Translations under genes and position numbers: made by a program
Notes under the pieces: generated by a model
Database searches by the model: none
What the model saw: only the letters and a program-made list of their open reading frames with translations
What the model was told of the DNA's origin: nothing
Origin: Chloroflexota bacterium
GTDB taxonomy: Bacteria; Chloroflexota; Dehalococcoidia; JACQGW01
Direction: 5' to 3'
Assembly (NCBI GenBank): GCA_016199325.1
Contig: JACQGW010000232.1
Location: 1 to 28,709 of the forward strand
DNA length: 28,709 nucleotides
In this document: positions 22,623 through 28,709 of the stretch, piece after piece
Layout of the letters: the number at the start of each line of letters is the position of its first letter
Position numbering within the stretch: the first letter of the stretch is position 1

Positions 22623-23435
22623 CTATAACACATCGGCGAAATACTGGGATACCGCCCGGAACAGGGGCCAGGCCACCGCCCAGACGACGGCGATGCCGAC
22701 CAGCGACCAGGCCAGGAGCCCGAGATCGGGCGCTATCCCTTTCACCAGCACGGCTCGGTAGGCTTCGATGATGCCGACCATCGGATTCAGCACGTAGAAC
22801 GGGCGCCATCGCTCCGGGACGCTGCTCAGCGGATAGATGATCGGCGTGGCGTAGAGCCAGAACTGCATCAGGAACGGGCTGGCCATGATGAAATCGCGCT
22901 TGAACGTGCCCAGGGCGGCGATGCCCATGCCGACCCCCAGCGCCAGCAGGCCGGTGAGCAGCACCAGCACGGGCAGCCAGAGCACGGACCAGCCGATCGG
23001 AACCTGGAACCACAGCATCATCGCCGCCAGCACCAGGCCGGACATCGCGAGGTCGAACAGCGCCGTCACCACGGCGGCGGCCGGGAACACCTCACGCTCG
23101 ACGGCGATCTTCTTGACGATCCCGGCGTTGCTGAAGATGCTCGGGCCACAGAACATGACCGCATTGCCGAAGAACGTCCACGGCACGAGCGCGCTGAAGC
23201 TGAAGATGATGTAGGGGACGCCGTCGCTCGGAATGTCGACGAAGCCCCGGATCATGTTGAACAGGACCATCAGGACCAGCGGCTGGAGGATCGCCCAGGC
23301 CGGACCGAGCGCCGAGCGCCGATAGCGCGCGCGAATATCCCGGGCAACCAGCGCGCCGAGCAGGTTCCAGAACCGCTCGATCCGCTGCCGACGGGCAAGG
23401 CCGTTCGACTCCACGACCACGGCCGCGCTACTCAT
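22623..23435 (-). CDS. ABC transporter permease for polysaccharide export (Wzm/TagG-like)
   Basis: The 270-residue membrane protein has the ABC2-type layout of six helices. An amphipathic N-terminal part contains FWNLLGALVARDIRARYRRS and SALGPAWAILQPLVLMVLFN, the hallmark of the Wzm/TagG family. Later segments include SALVPWTFFGNAVMF and QFWLYATPIIYPLSSVPERW, both typical of O-antigen and teichoic acid exporters. It is the first gene of the minus-strand cluster, so the promoter must lie in the repeat-rich spacer before it. Whether the product is an O-antigen-like, teichoic-like or S-layer glycan depends on the cell envelope type, which the window does not show. Confidence 0.93.
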   Translation of the reverse strand: MSSAAVVVESNGLARRQRIERFWNLLGALVARDIRARYRRSALGPAWAILQPLVLMVLFNMIRGFVDIPSDGVPYIIFSFSALVPWTFFGNAVMFCGPSIFSNAGIVKKIAVEREVFPAAAVVTALFDLAMSGLVLAAMMLWFQVPIGWSVLWLPVLVLLTGLLALGVGMGIAALGTFKRDFIMASPFLMQFWLYATPIIYPLSSVPERWRPFYVLNPMVGIIEAYRAVLVKGIAPDLGLLAWSLVGIAVVWAVAWPLFRAVSQYFADVL

Positions 23436-23603
23436 GCCGGCGAATCCGCCGCGGTAGAGGGATCAGCGAGAGCGAACCGCAGGGGCACGGAGAACAGGAC
23501 TTGCGCTGTATCGATCATGGTTTGTGGTCTCTGGTTTCTTCTCTGGCGCATGAGCATTCCGTATTCTATCACCCCGCGACCTGTTCAGCCAGTCGCAACC
23601 TGT

Positions 23604-23760
23604 CCGAGTGTGACCGGACGCGGCGGGGCTCGTGGGAACTCGTGGGGGCCGACGGGAACCCCGACCATCCGAGCCGTGACCGGAAGCGGAGGGACTCGTG
23701 GGGCTCGGGGGGGCCGACGGAGGCTCTGACCATCCGAGCCGCGACCGTGAGGGAGCGGTT
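23604..23760. repeat. 65-base tandem repeat, about 2.4 copies
   Basis: CCGAG...GACCG blocks begin at 23604, 23669 and 23734, exactly 65 bases apart. Inner markers also keep the phase: GGCCGACGG at 23647 and 23712, GACCATCCGAGCC at 23663 and 23728. The unit includes the CTCGTGGG word that forms the decamer array in the GT2 gene. Confidence 0.85.
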
Positions 23761-23763
23761 CCC

Positions 23764-23791
23764 CCGGGCTCAGTCGCCGGACTGAGCCCGG
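23764..23791. repeat. Strong dyad
   Basis: CCGGGCTCAGT (23764-23774) and ACTGAGCCCGG (23781-23791) pair perfectly over 11 bases around a 6-base loop. There is no T-run on either side, so it is not a standard intrinsic terminator. Confidence 0.6.
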
Positions 23792-23874
23792 ACCGGTTCA
23801 GCGTTGGTGGGAAAGCGTCGGTCGTGCAGTCCGCGCCGTCTGCCATGCCGACCCCGTTTGTCAGGAGTCCCTTG

Positions 23875-23967
23875 AAAAACCCGTCATGCTGAGTCGCAGC
23901 GAACCATCTCCCGGGCGGTACCCGTTCACGCCGGGGGAGATGCTTCGCCTCGGCTCAGCATGACGGG
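23875..23967 (-). terminator. Hairpin repeat acting as intrinsic terminator of the 28.7-24.0 kb operon
   Basis: The arms 23880-23917 and 23929-23967 are near-complementary; both begin CCCGTCATGCTGAG when read inward. Read on the minus strand, the hairpin ends GACGGG and is followed at once by TTTTT (23875-23879), 44 bases past the serine hydrolase stop. It is also the full-length copy of the repeat whose single arm sits in the GT2 gene. Confidence 0.7.
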
Positions 23968-24010
23968 GTTCCCACGAGTTCCTATGACCGCTGACCGCTT
24001 CCTCGCGCGC

Positions 24011-25285
24011 CTACTGTACCAGCCTGCAGGGAGGCATTCCCCGATACTGCGGCTCGAAGTACCGGTGGAGCCGGCGCGAGAGGTCGACGATGAAGCCGCG
24101 GGCGGCCGGGGTCGTCGGCGTGTTCTCGGCCATGGCGACGACCAGGTACGGGCCGCTGTCCAGATAGACGATGCCGGCGTCGTGTCGCAGCTTAGGCAGC
24201 TCGCCCGTCTTGTGCGCCACCGGAACCAGCGGCGGCAGCGGCTTCGGCAGGCGATCGTTCACCTGCTGTCGCATGAGCAGGTCGAGCATCGCCTGGCTTG
24301 CCGCCCGGTCGACGGCCTCGCCGGAGGCGATCCACCGGAGGATCTGGGCGATCTCTGCCGGCGAGGTGTACGCCCGTTCCGACCAGATGGCGGTCTGCTG
24401 GAGGTCGAGCCGGCGCATCTCGTAGGTGATCCGTCCCTCGCCGCCGAGCCAGTCGATCAGCATCGCGGTCGCCGCATTGTGGCTCACCGTCACCATCTTT
24501 TCGACCGCCTCGCCCAGCGTTGCCTGCGTTCCAACCTTCCATTCGGCGTACGGCTCGCGGTCGCGGATCGCCTTCGTCAGGACGAGCTCGTCACTCCACT
24601 TTACGTGGCCGGTCGTCAGATCGTGGAAGACGGTCAGGAGCACGGGCAGCTTGTAGAGGCTGGCCGAGCGGAAGGTGTCGTCGGCGTTGAGGGCGGCGCT
24701 CTCGCCGGTGACGAGGTGCTGGACGACGACGCCGAAGTGCCCCGTGCGGCCGGCGGCGGCGCTTTCCACCAGCCGTTGGAGCGCCGGCGAGGAGCGGGGT
24801 GTTGCCGGCCGGACAAGGAGAAGCGGCGCCCGCGGCGCCGGCCAGGCAGAGGCGGCGGTGCTGAGTGCGCCGGGAGCGGCGCCGGTCTGACCCGTGGCCG
24901 ATTGCGCGGCGTGGCCGACGAGGTCCTGGATCGCCGGCGGCAGACCGGCTACCGGCCCGCCAGGGCCGGCCGCGCCTCGGACGCTTCGGCTACCGACGAA
25001 CTGCTGGACGATCGCCGGCTCGGAAATGGCGGCTGTACCGCTCGCCCGCCCGGCGACCGGCCCGCCGGCCAGCGATCTCTCCATCACCCCTGCCAGACCG
25101 ATGAGGGCAAGCGGCAGGACGGCTGTCACCAGAGCGGCTCGCAGAGAGACCGCACGGCCAACACGGCGGGAATCGGGTTTCTGGTTCGGAAAGAGAGAAC
25201 CAGAAACCAGAAACCAGAAACCAGAAACCCGATTCTCGAAACCAGAAACCCCGTCCCAGCGGTTCGGCCTGTCTTCAGACCGCAT
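24011..25285 (-). CDS. Class A beta-lactamase-fold serine hydrolase
   Basis: The 424-residue protein has a penicillin-recognising serine domain from about residue 165. It has S209-x-x-K212 in RSASLYKLPV, the SHN triad variant (268-270) in VTVSHNAATAMLIDWLG, and K359-T-G in HKTGELPKLRHDAG. This is the active site of class A beta-lactamases and related peptidoglycan hydrolases; an omega-loop Glu is not clear to me. A hydrophobic segment (about 50-67) anchors or exports it, then an Ala/Gly/Pro-rich linker follows. The ATG lies 1 base after the amidase stop, and residues 12-37 are repeat-encoded, so the true N-terminus is uncertain. The amidase neighbour suggests a wall-remodelling pair. Confidence 0.85.
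   Translation of the reverse strand: MRSEDRPNRWDGVSGFENRVSGFWFLVSGSLFPNQKPDSRRVGRAVSLRAALVTAVLPLALIGLAGVMERSLAGGPVAGRASGTAAISEPAIVQQFVGSRSVRGAAGPGGPVAGLPPAIQDLVGHAAQSATGQTGAAPGALSTAASAWPAPRAPLLLVRPATPRSSPALQRLVESAAAGRTGHFGVVVQHLVTGESAALNADDTFRSASLYKLPVLLTVFHDLTTGHVKWSDELVLTKAIRDREPYAEWKVGTQATLGEAVEKMVTVSHNAATAMLIDWLGGEGRITYEMRRLDLQQTAIWSERAYTSPAEIAQILRWIASGEAVDRAASQAMLDLLMRQQVNDRLPKPLPPLVPVAHKTGELPKLRHDAGIVYLDSGPYLVVAMAENTPTTPAARGFIVDLSRRLHRYFEPQYRGMPPCRLVQ
25171..25252. repeat. GGTTTCTGG repeat encoding the serine hydrolase N-terminus
   Basis: CCAGAAA units recur about five times between 25200 and 25250. A 16-base sequence at 25171-25186 (AATCGGGTTTCTGGTT) is the exact reverse complement of 25219-25234, so it can also form a stem. 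The minus-strand reading gives VSGFWFLVSGS. Related repeats lie at 8873 and 23520. Confidence 0.8.
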
Positions 25286-25286
25286 G

Positions 25287-26279
25287 TCACGCCGCCGGCT
25301 GGAAATAGGCGATGATGGCCTTGAGGTAGGCGTTCGCCAGCACGTCGATCATCTCGGGCTCGATCATCCAGGTCGATTCGAGATCGCTGCTGAGGAAGAG
25401 GGCTTCGCTCAGCGCCGCTGGCATGGCGCCGGCCTGGCCTTGCGGCGGCCGGCCGGGACCGAGGACGACGAGGTGGCCCGGACCGCTCCCGGCCAGTTGG
25501 TCGTCCTTGACGCCGAGATCCTTCGGCTCTTTTCCGGCCGCCCGCAGCGCGTCGACGACGTGCTGCTGAACCAGGCCGGCGAACCGCAGGCTCTGGGCTG
25601 CAAAGGGCCGATCCTCACAGTAGTAGGTCTCGGTGCCGCGCATCTGCCGGTTCAGGTTGCCGTTGAAGTGGATCGAGAGGAAGAGGTCCGCCCGGGCGGC
25701 GTTCGCCAGGTCGACGCGCGCCTGGAGCTCGTCGGCGTTGTCGACCCGGCCGTCGCCGTTCAGATCGTCCTCTTTGGCGTTCACCGGGGCGTTCGCCGTC
25801 CGCGTCAGGACGGCCTTGTACCCTTCGGCGTCCAGCAGCTTCGCCAACCGGAGGCTGATCTTGAGTGCCAGATCGCGCTCCTCCAGGCTGACGCCTTTGC
25901 CGAAGTTGTAGACGGCGCCGTAGTTGAACCGCGAGCCGTGGCCGGCGTCGACGACCACGACAAACGGGCCCTTCTTCGTCCCCGCCTTTGGCGATGGCAC
26001 GTTGCCGGATGCCCGCGGTCCGGGATCGGGGGCTGTGCCGTTGCCTGCAGCCTCCTGTTGGCCGGCAGCAGTTGCGCCAACCCCTTGACCGATGGGCGAC
26101 GGAAGCGGCAACGGCAGCAGCGCCGGCGCCATTTCCAGCGCCTCGCCGGGCGCCGACACCGTTTTCGACTGAACCATCGCCGGCCGGCCGGCCGGCACCG
26201 GTCCCACGCTCGTTCCGACGACGAACGCGGCGGTCACCAGCGCCAGCCCCAGCGGCGCAGCCAGGACGTAGTACTTCAT
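25287..26279 (-). CDS. N-acetylmuramoyl-L-alanine amidase (Amidase_3) with an EF-hand-like insert
   Basis: The start at ATG 26279 (MKYYVLAAPLGLALVTAAFV) has a signal-like segment and GGGAGAA upstream; the open frame extends further but without family sequence. The 330-residue protein has an Ala/Pro linker and a zinc amidase domain (about 105-330). Its zinc ligands are H114 in VVDAGHG, E134 in SLEERDLAL and H204 in SIHFNG, with catalytic E292 in LSEALFLSS. It cleaves the bond between MurNAc and the stem peptide outside the membrane. Between the LTRT strand and the helix before AN, a D-L-N-G-D-G-R-V-D-N-A-D loop (172-183) matches an EF-hand or dockerin calcium loop. It is followed by the serine hydrolase with a 1-base gap. 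Confidence 0.9.
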   Translation of the reverse strand: MKYYVLAAPLGLALVTAAFVVGTSVGPVPAGRPAMVQSKTVSAPGEALEMAPALLPLPLPSPIGQGVGATAAGQQEAAGNGTAPDPGPRASGNVPSPKAGTKKGPFVVVVDAGHGSRFNYGAVYNFGKGVSLEERDLALKISLRLAKLLDAEGYKAVLTRTANAPVNAKEDDLNGDGRVDNADELQARVDLANAARADLFLSIHFNGNLNRQMRGTETYYCEDRPFAAQSLRFAGLVQQHVVDALRAAGKEPKDLGVKDDQLAGSGPGHLVVLGPGRPPQGQAGAMPAALSEALFLSSDLESTWMIEPEMIDVLANAYLKAIIAYFQPAA

Positions 26280-26485
26280 GAGGTTCTCCCTGGTCGCGTC
26301 GGCCAGCGGCGAGCCGCCAACGCGACGCCGGCCCCGGTTGATGCCAACGGGCGAGCGATGGATCGCCCCCGATGGCTCGACGTCTTCACAGAGCAGTGAA
26401 GAGGCCGGACGGTGTATCAGATGCGAACCATACCACGTCGGGGCGGGCACGCGAAATAGGAGATTGGTCATGCCGCTCGGCTGCT

Positions 26486-27295
26486 TTAGCCGACGATGCT
26501 CGTTATCAGCCCGAAGCGACCTGTCCGACCTTCCTCAGCCCGGTGGGAGTAAAACAGGTCGGTGCGGCATGCGGTGCAGAGGCCGGAGTCCTGGATGTTG
26601 CTCTCGTTCAGACCCGCGTCGCGGAGCTGCCGGCGGACGGTCGCCGGGATGTCCAGGTGGGTGCCGCGGGGGCCGGGCCGGACGAGCGCAGGCCACTCCG
26701 GGAAGCTCGCCCGCAGCGGTGCCAGGACGGGCTCGTCCACCTCGTAGCAGCAGGGGCCGATGCAGGGCCCGATGCCGGCGCGCAGGTCTCCGGGCCGGCT
26801 GCCGATCTGGACGGCCATCGCCTCGACGGTCCGCTGGGCGACCCGTGCAACGGCACCGCGCCAGCCGGCATGGGCGATGCCGAGCGCCTGGCGGACGGGG
26901 TCCCAGAGCACAACCGGCGCGCAGTCGGCGACGAGGAGCGCCAGCGCCGGTCCCACCGCGTCGGTGATCAACGCGTCGCTCGCCGGCAGCGCCGTCGCGG
27001 GGTCCAGGGCGCCCCGCCCGGCGTCGCTCCGATGCACGCGCGTCACCGTCGTCCCGTGGACCTGCTGGGCGATGACGATCTGTTCTACGGCGAGGCCGAG
27101 CGCCGCTGCCGCGCGCCGCCGGTTCTCCTGAACGGCCGCCGAGTCGCGGTCGGCCCGAAAGGAGAGGTTCAGCCAGTGCTGGGGTGCCGCCGAGACGCCA
27201 CCCAACCGCGTGAACACCGCGCAGCGCAGCCCCGGAAAGGACGCCAGGTGATCGAACTGGAAGGCGACGACGCCCTCGGAGAACGCCGTCAGCAC
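26486..27295 (-). CDS. pgeF: YfiH/PgeF-family multicopper polyphenol oxidase-like protein
   Basis: The 269-residue protein has the family metal-site residues: H80 in AQQVHGTTV, C125 in VADCAPVVLW and H142 in IAHAGWRGAV. It also has the GPCIGPCCYEVDEPV segment and the C-terminal LCTACRTDLFYSHRAEEGRT motif. Proteins of this family act as purine nucleoside phosphorylase/adenosine deaminase or, in E. coli PgeF, remove wrongly incorporated L-serine from peptidoglycan precursors; the old laccase label is doubtful. The GTG start overlaps the thiE stop by 7 bases. The 206-base stretch from its stop to the amidase ATG holds no gene. Confidence 0.92.
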   Translation of the reverse strand: MLTAFSEGVVAFQFDHLASFPGLRCAVFTRLGGVSAAPQHWLNLSFRADRDSAAVQENRRRAAAALGLAVEQIVIAQQVHGTTVTRVHRSDAGRGALDPATALPASDALITDAVGPALALLVADCAPVVLWDPVRQALGIAHAGWRGAVARVAQRTVEAMAVQIGSRPGDLRAGIGPCIGPCCYEVDEPVLAPLRASFPEWPALVRPGPRGTHLDIPATVRRQLRDAGLNESNIQDSGLCTACRTDLFYSHRAEEGRTGRFGLITSIVG

Positions 27296-27927
27296 GGCTG
27301 CTCCATCGCCCGCACCATCGCCGCGGCGGCCGCTCGGACGTCGGGCGCCGAGACGACGGCGCTGATGACGGCGGCGGCGTCGGCGCCGGCCTCGACGACG
27401 AGCCGAACGTTCTCCGGCGTGATGCCGCCGATGGCGACGATCGGCACGCCGACGGCGGCGCGGATCTCGCGGATCGTCTCCGGTCCGGCGGGGCGGGTAT
27501 TCACCTTCGATGCGGTCCGGAAGACCGCTCCCACGCCCAGGTAGTCGGCGCCGTGCTCGACGGCGCGGCGGGCCTCCTCGACCGTTGCCGCCGAACAGCC
27601 GATGAGCATGCTGGGGGGGAGGAGGCGCCGGAGGACGGCGACCGGCAGGTCGGTCTGCCCGACGTGCACGCCGTCGGCCGCCAGCGCCAGCGCCAGGTCG
27701 GCGTGGTCGTTCACGATGAACAGCGCGCCGGCCGTCGTGCAGAGCTGTCGAACGGTCGCTGCTTCGCCCAGTTGGTTCCCCTTGTCACGGCCTTTGTCCC
27801 GCCACTGGATGACCCGCGCCCCGCCCATCAGCGCAGCGGCCGCCACGTCGACGAGCGGCTGGCCGAAGACGAACGCCGGGTCGAGGATGACGTAGAGGCC
27901 GCGAATGCCGCGCGCCCGGTCACTCAT
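27289..27927 (-). CDS. thiE: Thiamine-phosphate synthase
   Basis: From ATG 27927 (MSDRARGIRGLYVILDP) the product is 212 residues, usual for ThiE. The TIM-barrel motifs include VIQWRDKG near the start, FIVNDHADLALALAADGVHV for the pyrophosphate and Mg site, IGCSAATVEEA, DYLGVGAVFRTASK and VPIVAIGGITPENV. The enzyme joins the thiazole and pyrimidine phosphates to make thiamine phosphate. No TPP riboswitch is visible before it, as it lies inside an operon. The start overlaps the zinc-ribbon gene by 8 bases; an earlier ATG at 27954 is less likely. Confidence 0.95.
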   Translation of the reverse strand: MSDRARGIRGLYVILDPAFVFGQPLVDVAAAALMGGARVIQWRDKGRDKGNQLGEAATVRQLCTTAGALFIVNDHADLALALAADGVHVGQTDLPVAVLRRLLPPSMLIGCSAATVEEARRAVEHGADYLGVGAVFRTASKVNTRPAGPETIREIRAAVGVPIVAIGGITPENVRLVVEAGADAAAVISAVVSAPDVRAAAAAMVRAMEQPC

Positions 27928-28321
27928 CGTCGGCTTCAGCAGCGTTCGTGCCAACGCCCGCCGCCTCGCCGCCGATACCGTCCTCGCCCATCAGCTCCTC
28001 CGGCATCTCCCCCGCCTCCATCCGATCGACCATCTCATCGAACTCGGGGCCGAGGTCTTCGCCCACTTCCCTGCCGAGCTTCTTGGCCCAGCGGGCGATC
28101 GATCGGGGGTTGCTCTCGTCGACGTCCCCCAGCATGTCGGAATCGGCCAGGCTCTCCAGCCGGCTCTCCTCGGATCGAACGAAGTTGACCTTCGAGACGA
28201 GCCGAGCCAGGTCGGTGCCGCCGCAGTGCTCACAGACGGCACTGAGCGGCGACGAGAAGCTGCGCAGGAAGACGGTCGTCCGTTTCTTGCAGGCGTTGCA
28301 GCGATACTCGTAGATCGGCAT
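27920..28321 (-). CDS. FmdB-family zinc-ribbon protein
   Basis: ATG 28321 is preceded by AGAGGA and starts MPIYEYRCNACKKRTTVFL, the signature opening of FmdB-type regulators. A zinc ribbon is formed by C8, C11, C30 and C33 (VCEHCGG). The C-terminal half is acidic and Glu/Gly-rich (about 70-133) and contains an ARWAKKLGREVGEDLGPEFD helix. The 133-residue length is longer than the minimal family. Its role is poorly known; FmdB was linked to regulation of formamidase. It overlaps thiE by 8 bases. Confidence 0.9.
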   Translation of the reverse strand: MPIYEYRCNACKKRTTVFLRSFSSPLSAVCEHCGGTDLARLVSKVNFVRSEESRLESLADSDMLGDVDESNPRSIARWAKKLGREVGEDLGPEFDEMVDRMEAGEMPEELMGEDGIGGEAAGVGTNAAEADDE

Positions 28322-28332
28322 TGCAATTCCTC

Positions 28333-28674
28333 TTATTCTGCCTCGACCGCGTGCTCGACGATCTCCAGCCGGAGCAGCCGGCCGTCGGGTGTCAGCTCGA
28401 CGGCGGCAACGTCGATGCGCCAGTCGAGCGGCGCCTCGGGGTGCGCCTCCAGGTAGGTGGCCGCCAGGTCGCGCAGCTTTCGGGCCTTCGCCGCCGTGAT
28501 CGATTCCTCCGGCGTGCCGAAGCTGCCTCCCCGCCGTGTCCGCACCTCGACGAAGACGAGCCAGCCGCCACGCCGGGCGACGATGTCGATCTCGCCAATC
28601 GAGCACCGGAAGTTCGTCTCGACGATCTCATACCCCTGTCGTCTCAAGTGCTCGGCCACCAGCCGCTCGCCCAT
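28333..28674 (-). CDS. YraN/UPF0102-family nuclease-like protein, start uncertain
   Basis: The 113-residue reading from ATG 28674 has the family core of a PD-(D/E)XK-like fold: CSIGEIDIVARRGGWLVFVEV, followed by RTRRGG, FGTPEESITAAKARKLRDLA and a WRIDVAAVEL strand. Upstream of this ATG the frame is open to the window edge and encodes RQGLGA, which continues the family's usual G-x-x-GE opening, so the true start may lie outside the window. Its cellular role is not established. The right edge (28681-28709) is a GGGGTCGGG low-complexity repeat. Confidence 0.88.
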   Translation of the reverse strand: MGERLVAEHLRRQGYEIVETNFRCSIGEIDIVARRGGWLVFVEVRTRRGGSFGTPEESITAAKARKLRDLAATYLEAHPEAPLDWRIDVAAVELTPDGRLLRLEIVEHAVEAE

Positions 28675-28709
28675 TGCGCCCAGCCCCTGTCGGGGGGTCG
28701 GGGGTCGGG

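Larger units (their letters stand above)
23436..23879. other. Repeat-rich spacer before the glycan cluster
   Basis: No gene is convincing. The region holds a GGTTTGTGGTCTCTGGTTTC repeat (23520-23539), a 65-base tandem repeat (23604-23760), a strong dyad (23764-23791), and a T-rich stretch near 23560-23575 (TTCCGTATTCTATCACC) that could contain the minus-strand promoter of the permease, but I cannot place it with confidence. Confidence 0.5.

Noticed and set aside
23764..23791. Dyad as an intrinsic terminator
   Set aside because: No T-run follows on either strand; it is listed as a repeat only.
23501..23892. Small plus-strand open frames in the repeat-rich spacer
   Set aside because: They are made of repeat sequence, differ between frames and lack a ribosome binding site or a family motif.
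26280..26471. Upstream extension of the amidase gene by 64 codons
   Set aside because: The added sequence has no signal or family character, whereas ATG 26279 has a ribosome binding site and starts a signal-like segment.

Overview
The window is GC-rich, densely coded bacterial chromosome with short spacers, frequent 4-base gene overlaps and several families of short intergenic repeats. I see no phage, plasmid, transposase, rRNA, tRNA or CRISPR features. The gene repertoire and the style of the repeats suggest Chloroflexota (Thermomicrobia-like), but this is an inference from general resemblance, not a search.

Layout. 1-512: start of murJ (minus) and rpsT (plus), diverging from back-to-back promoters. 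740-3596 (minus): family 9 glycosyltransferase, DJ-1/PfpI protein, threonine synthase. 3914-8870 (plus): a probable six-gene envelope operon made of a lipoprotein, a membrane protein with a heavy-metal-binding (HMA) domain, a DUF1573-like thiol protein interrupted by an in-frame UGA, an Lgt-family enzyme, an OmpR-type response regulator and a histidine kinase. 8922-23435 (minus): a 15-gene surface-glycan cluster. In transcription order it runs ABC permease, ABC ATPase with a Wzt-like C-terminal domain, methyltransferase, GNAT acetyltransferase, DegT sugar aminotransferase, several glycosyltransferases and methyltransferases, Gfo/Idh dehydrogenase, epimerase, GT2 and a Nudix hydrolase. 23436-24010: a repeat-rich spacer. 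24011-28709 (minus): YraN, FmdB-type zinc ribbon, ThiE, YfiH/PgeF, N-acetylmuramoyl-L-alanine amidase and a class A beta-lactamase-fold serine hydrolase.

Main result. The gene at 5282 has an in-frame TGA at 5645-5647, directly after a Cys codon. The same frame stays open for 58 more codons of coherent DUF1573-like protein and ends in an ATGA overlap with the next gene. Immediately after the TGA the RNA can fold into two stacked perfect 7-bp stems capped by a GUU loop, 19 nt from the UGA, which is the geometry of a bacterial SECIS element. I read this as a candidate selenoprotein with a vicinal Cys-Sec pair, in an operon with a metal-binding membrane protein and a lipoprotein. It would be easily mis-annotated as a 121-residue truncated protein.

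Second theme. Short repeats have invaded coding sequence. A GT2 gene carries a half-copy of a hairpin repeat plus eight 10-bp repeats in frame. A serine hydrolase has an N-terminus written in a GGTTTCTGG repeat, and the HMA protein ends inside another repeat. The full-length hairpin copy appears to serve as the terminator of the last operon.
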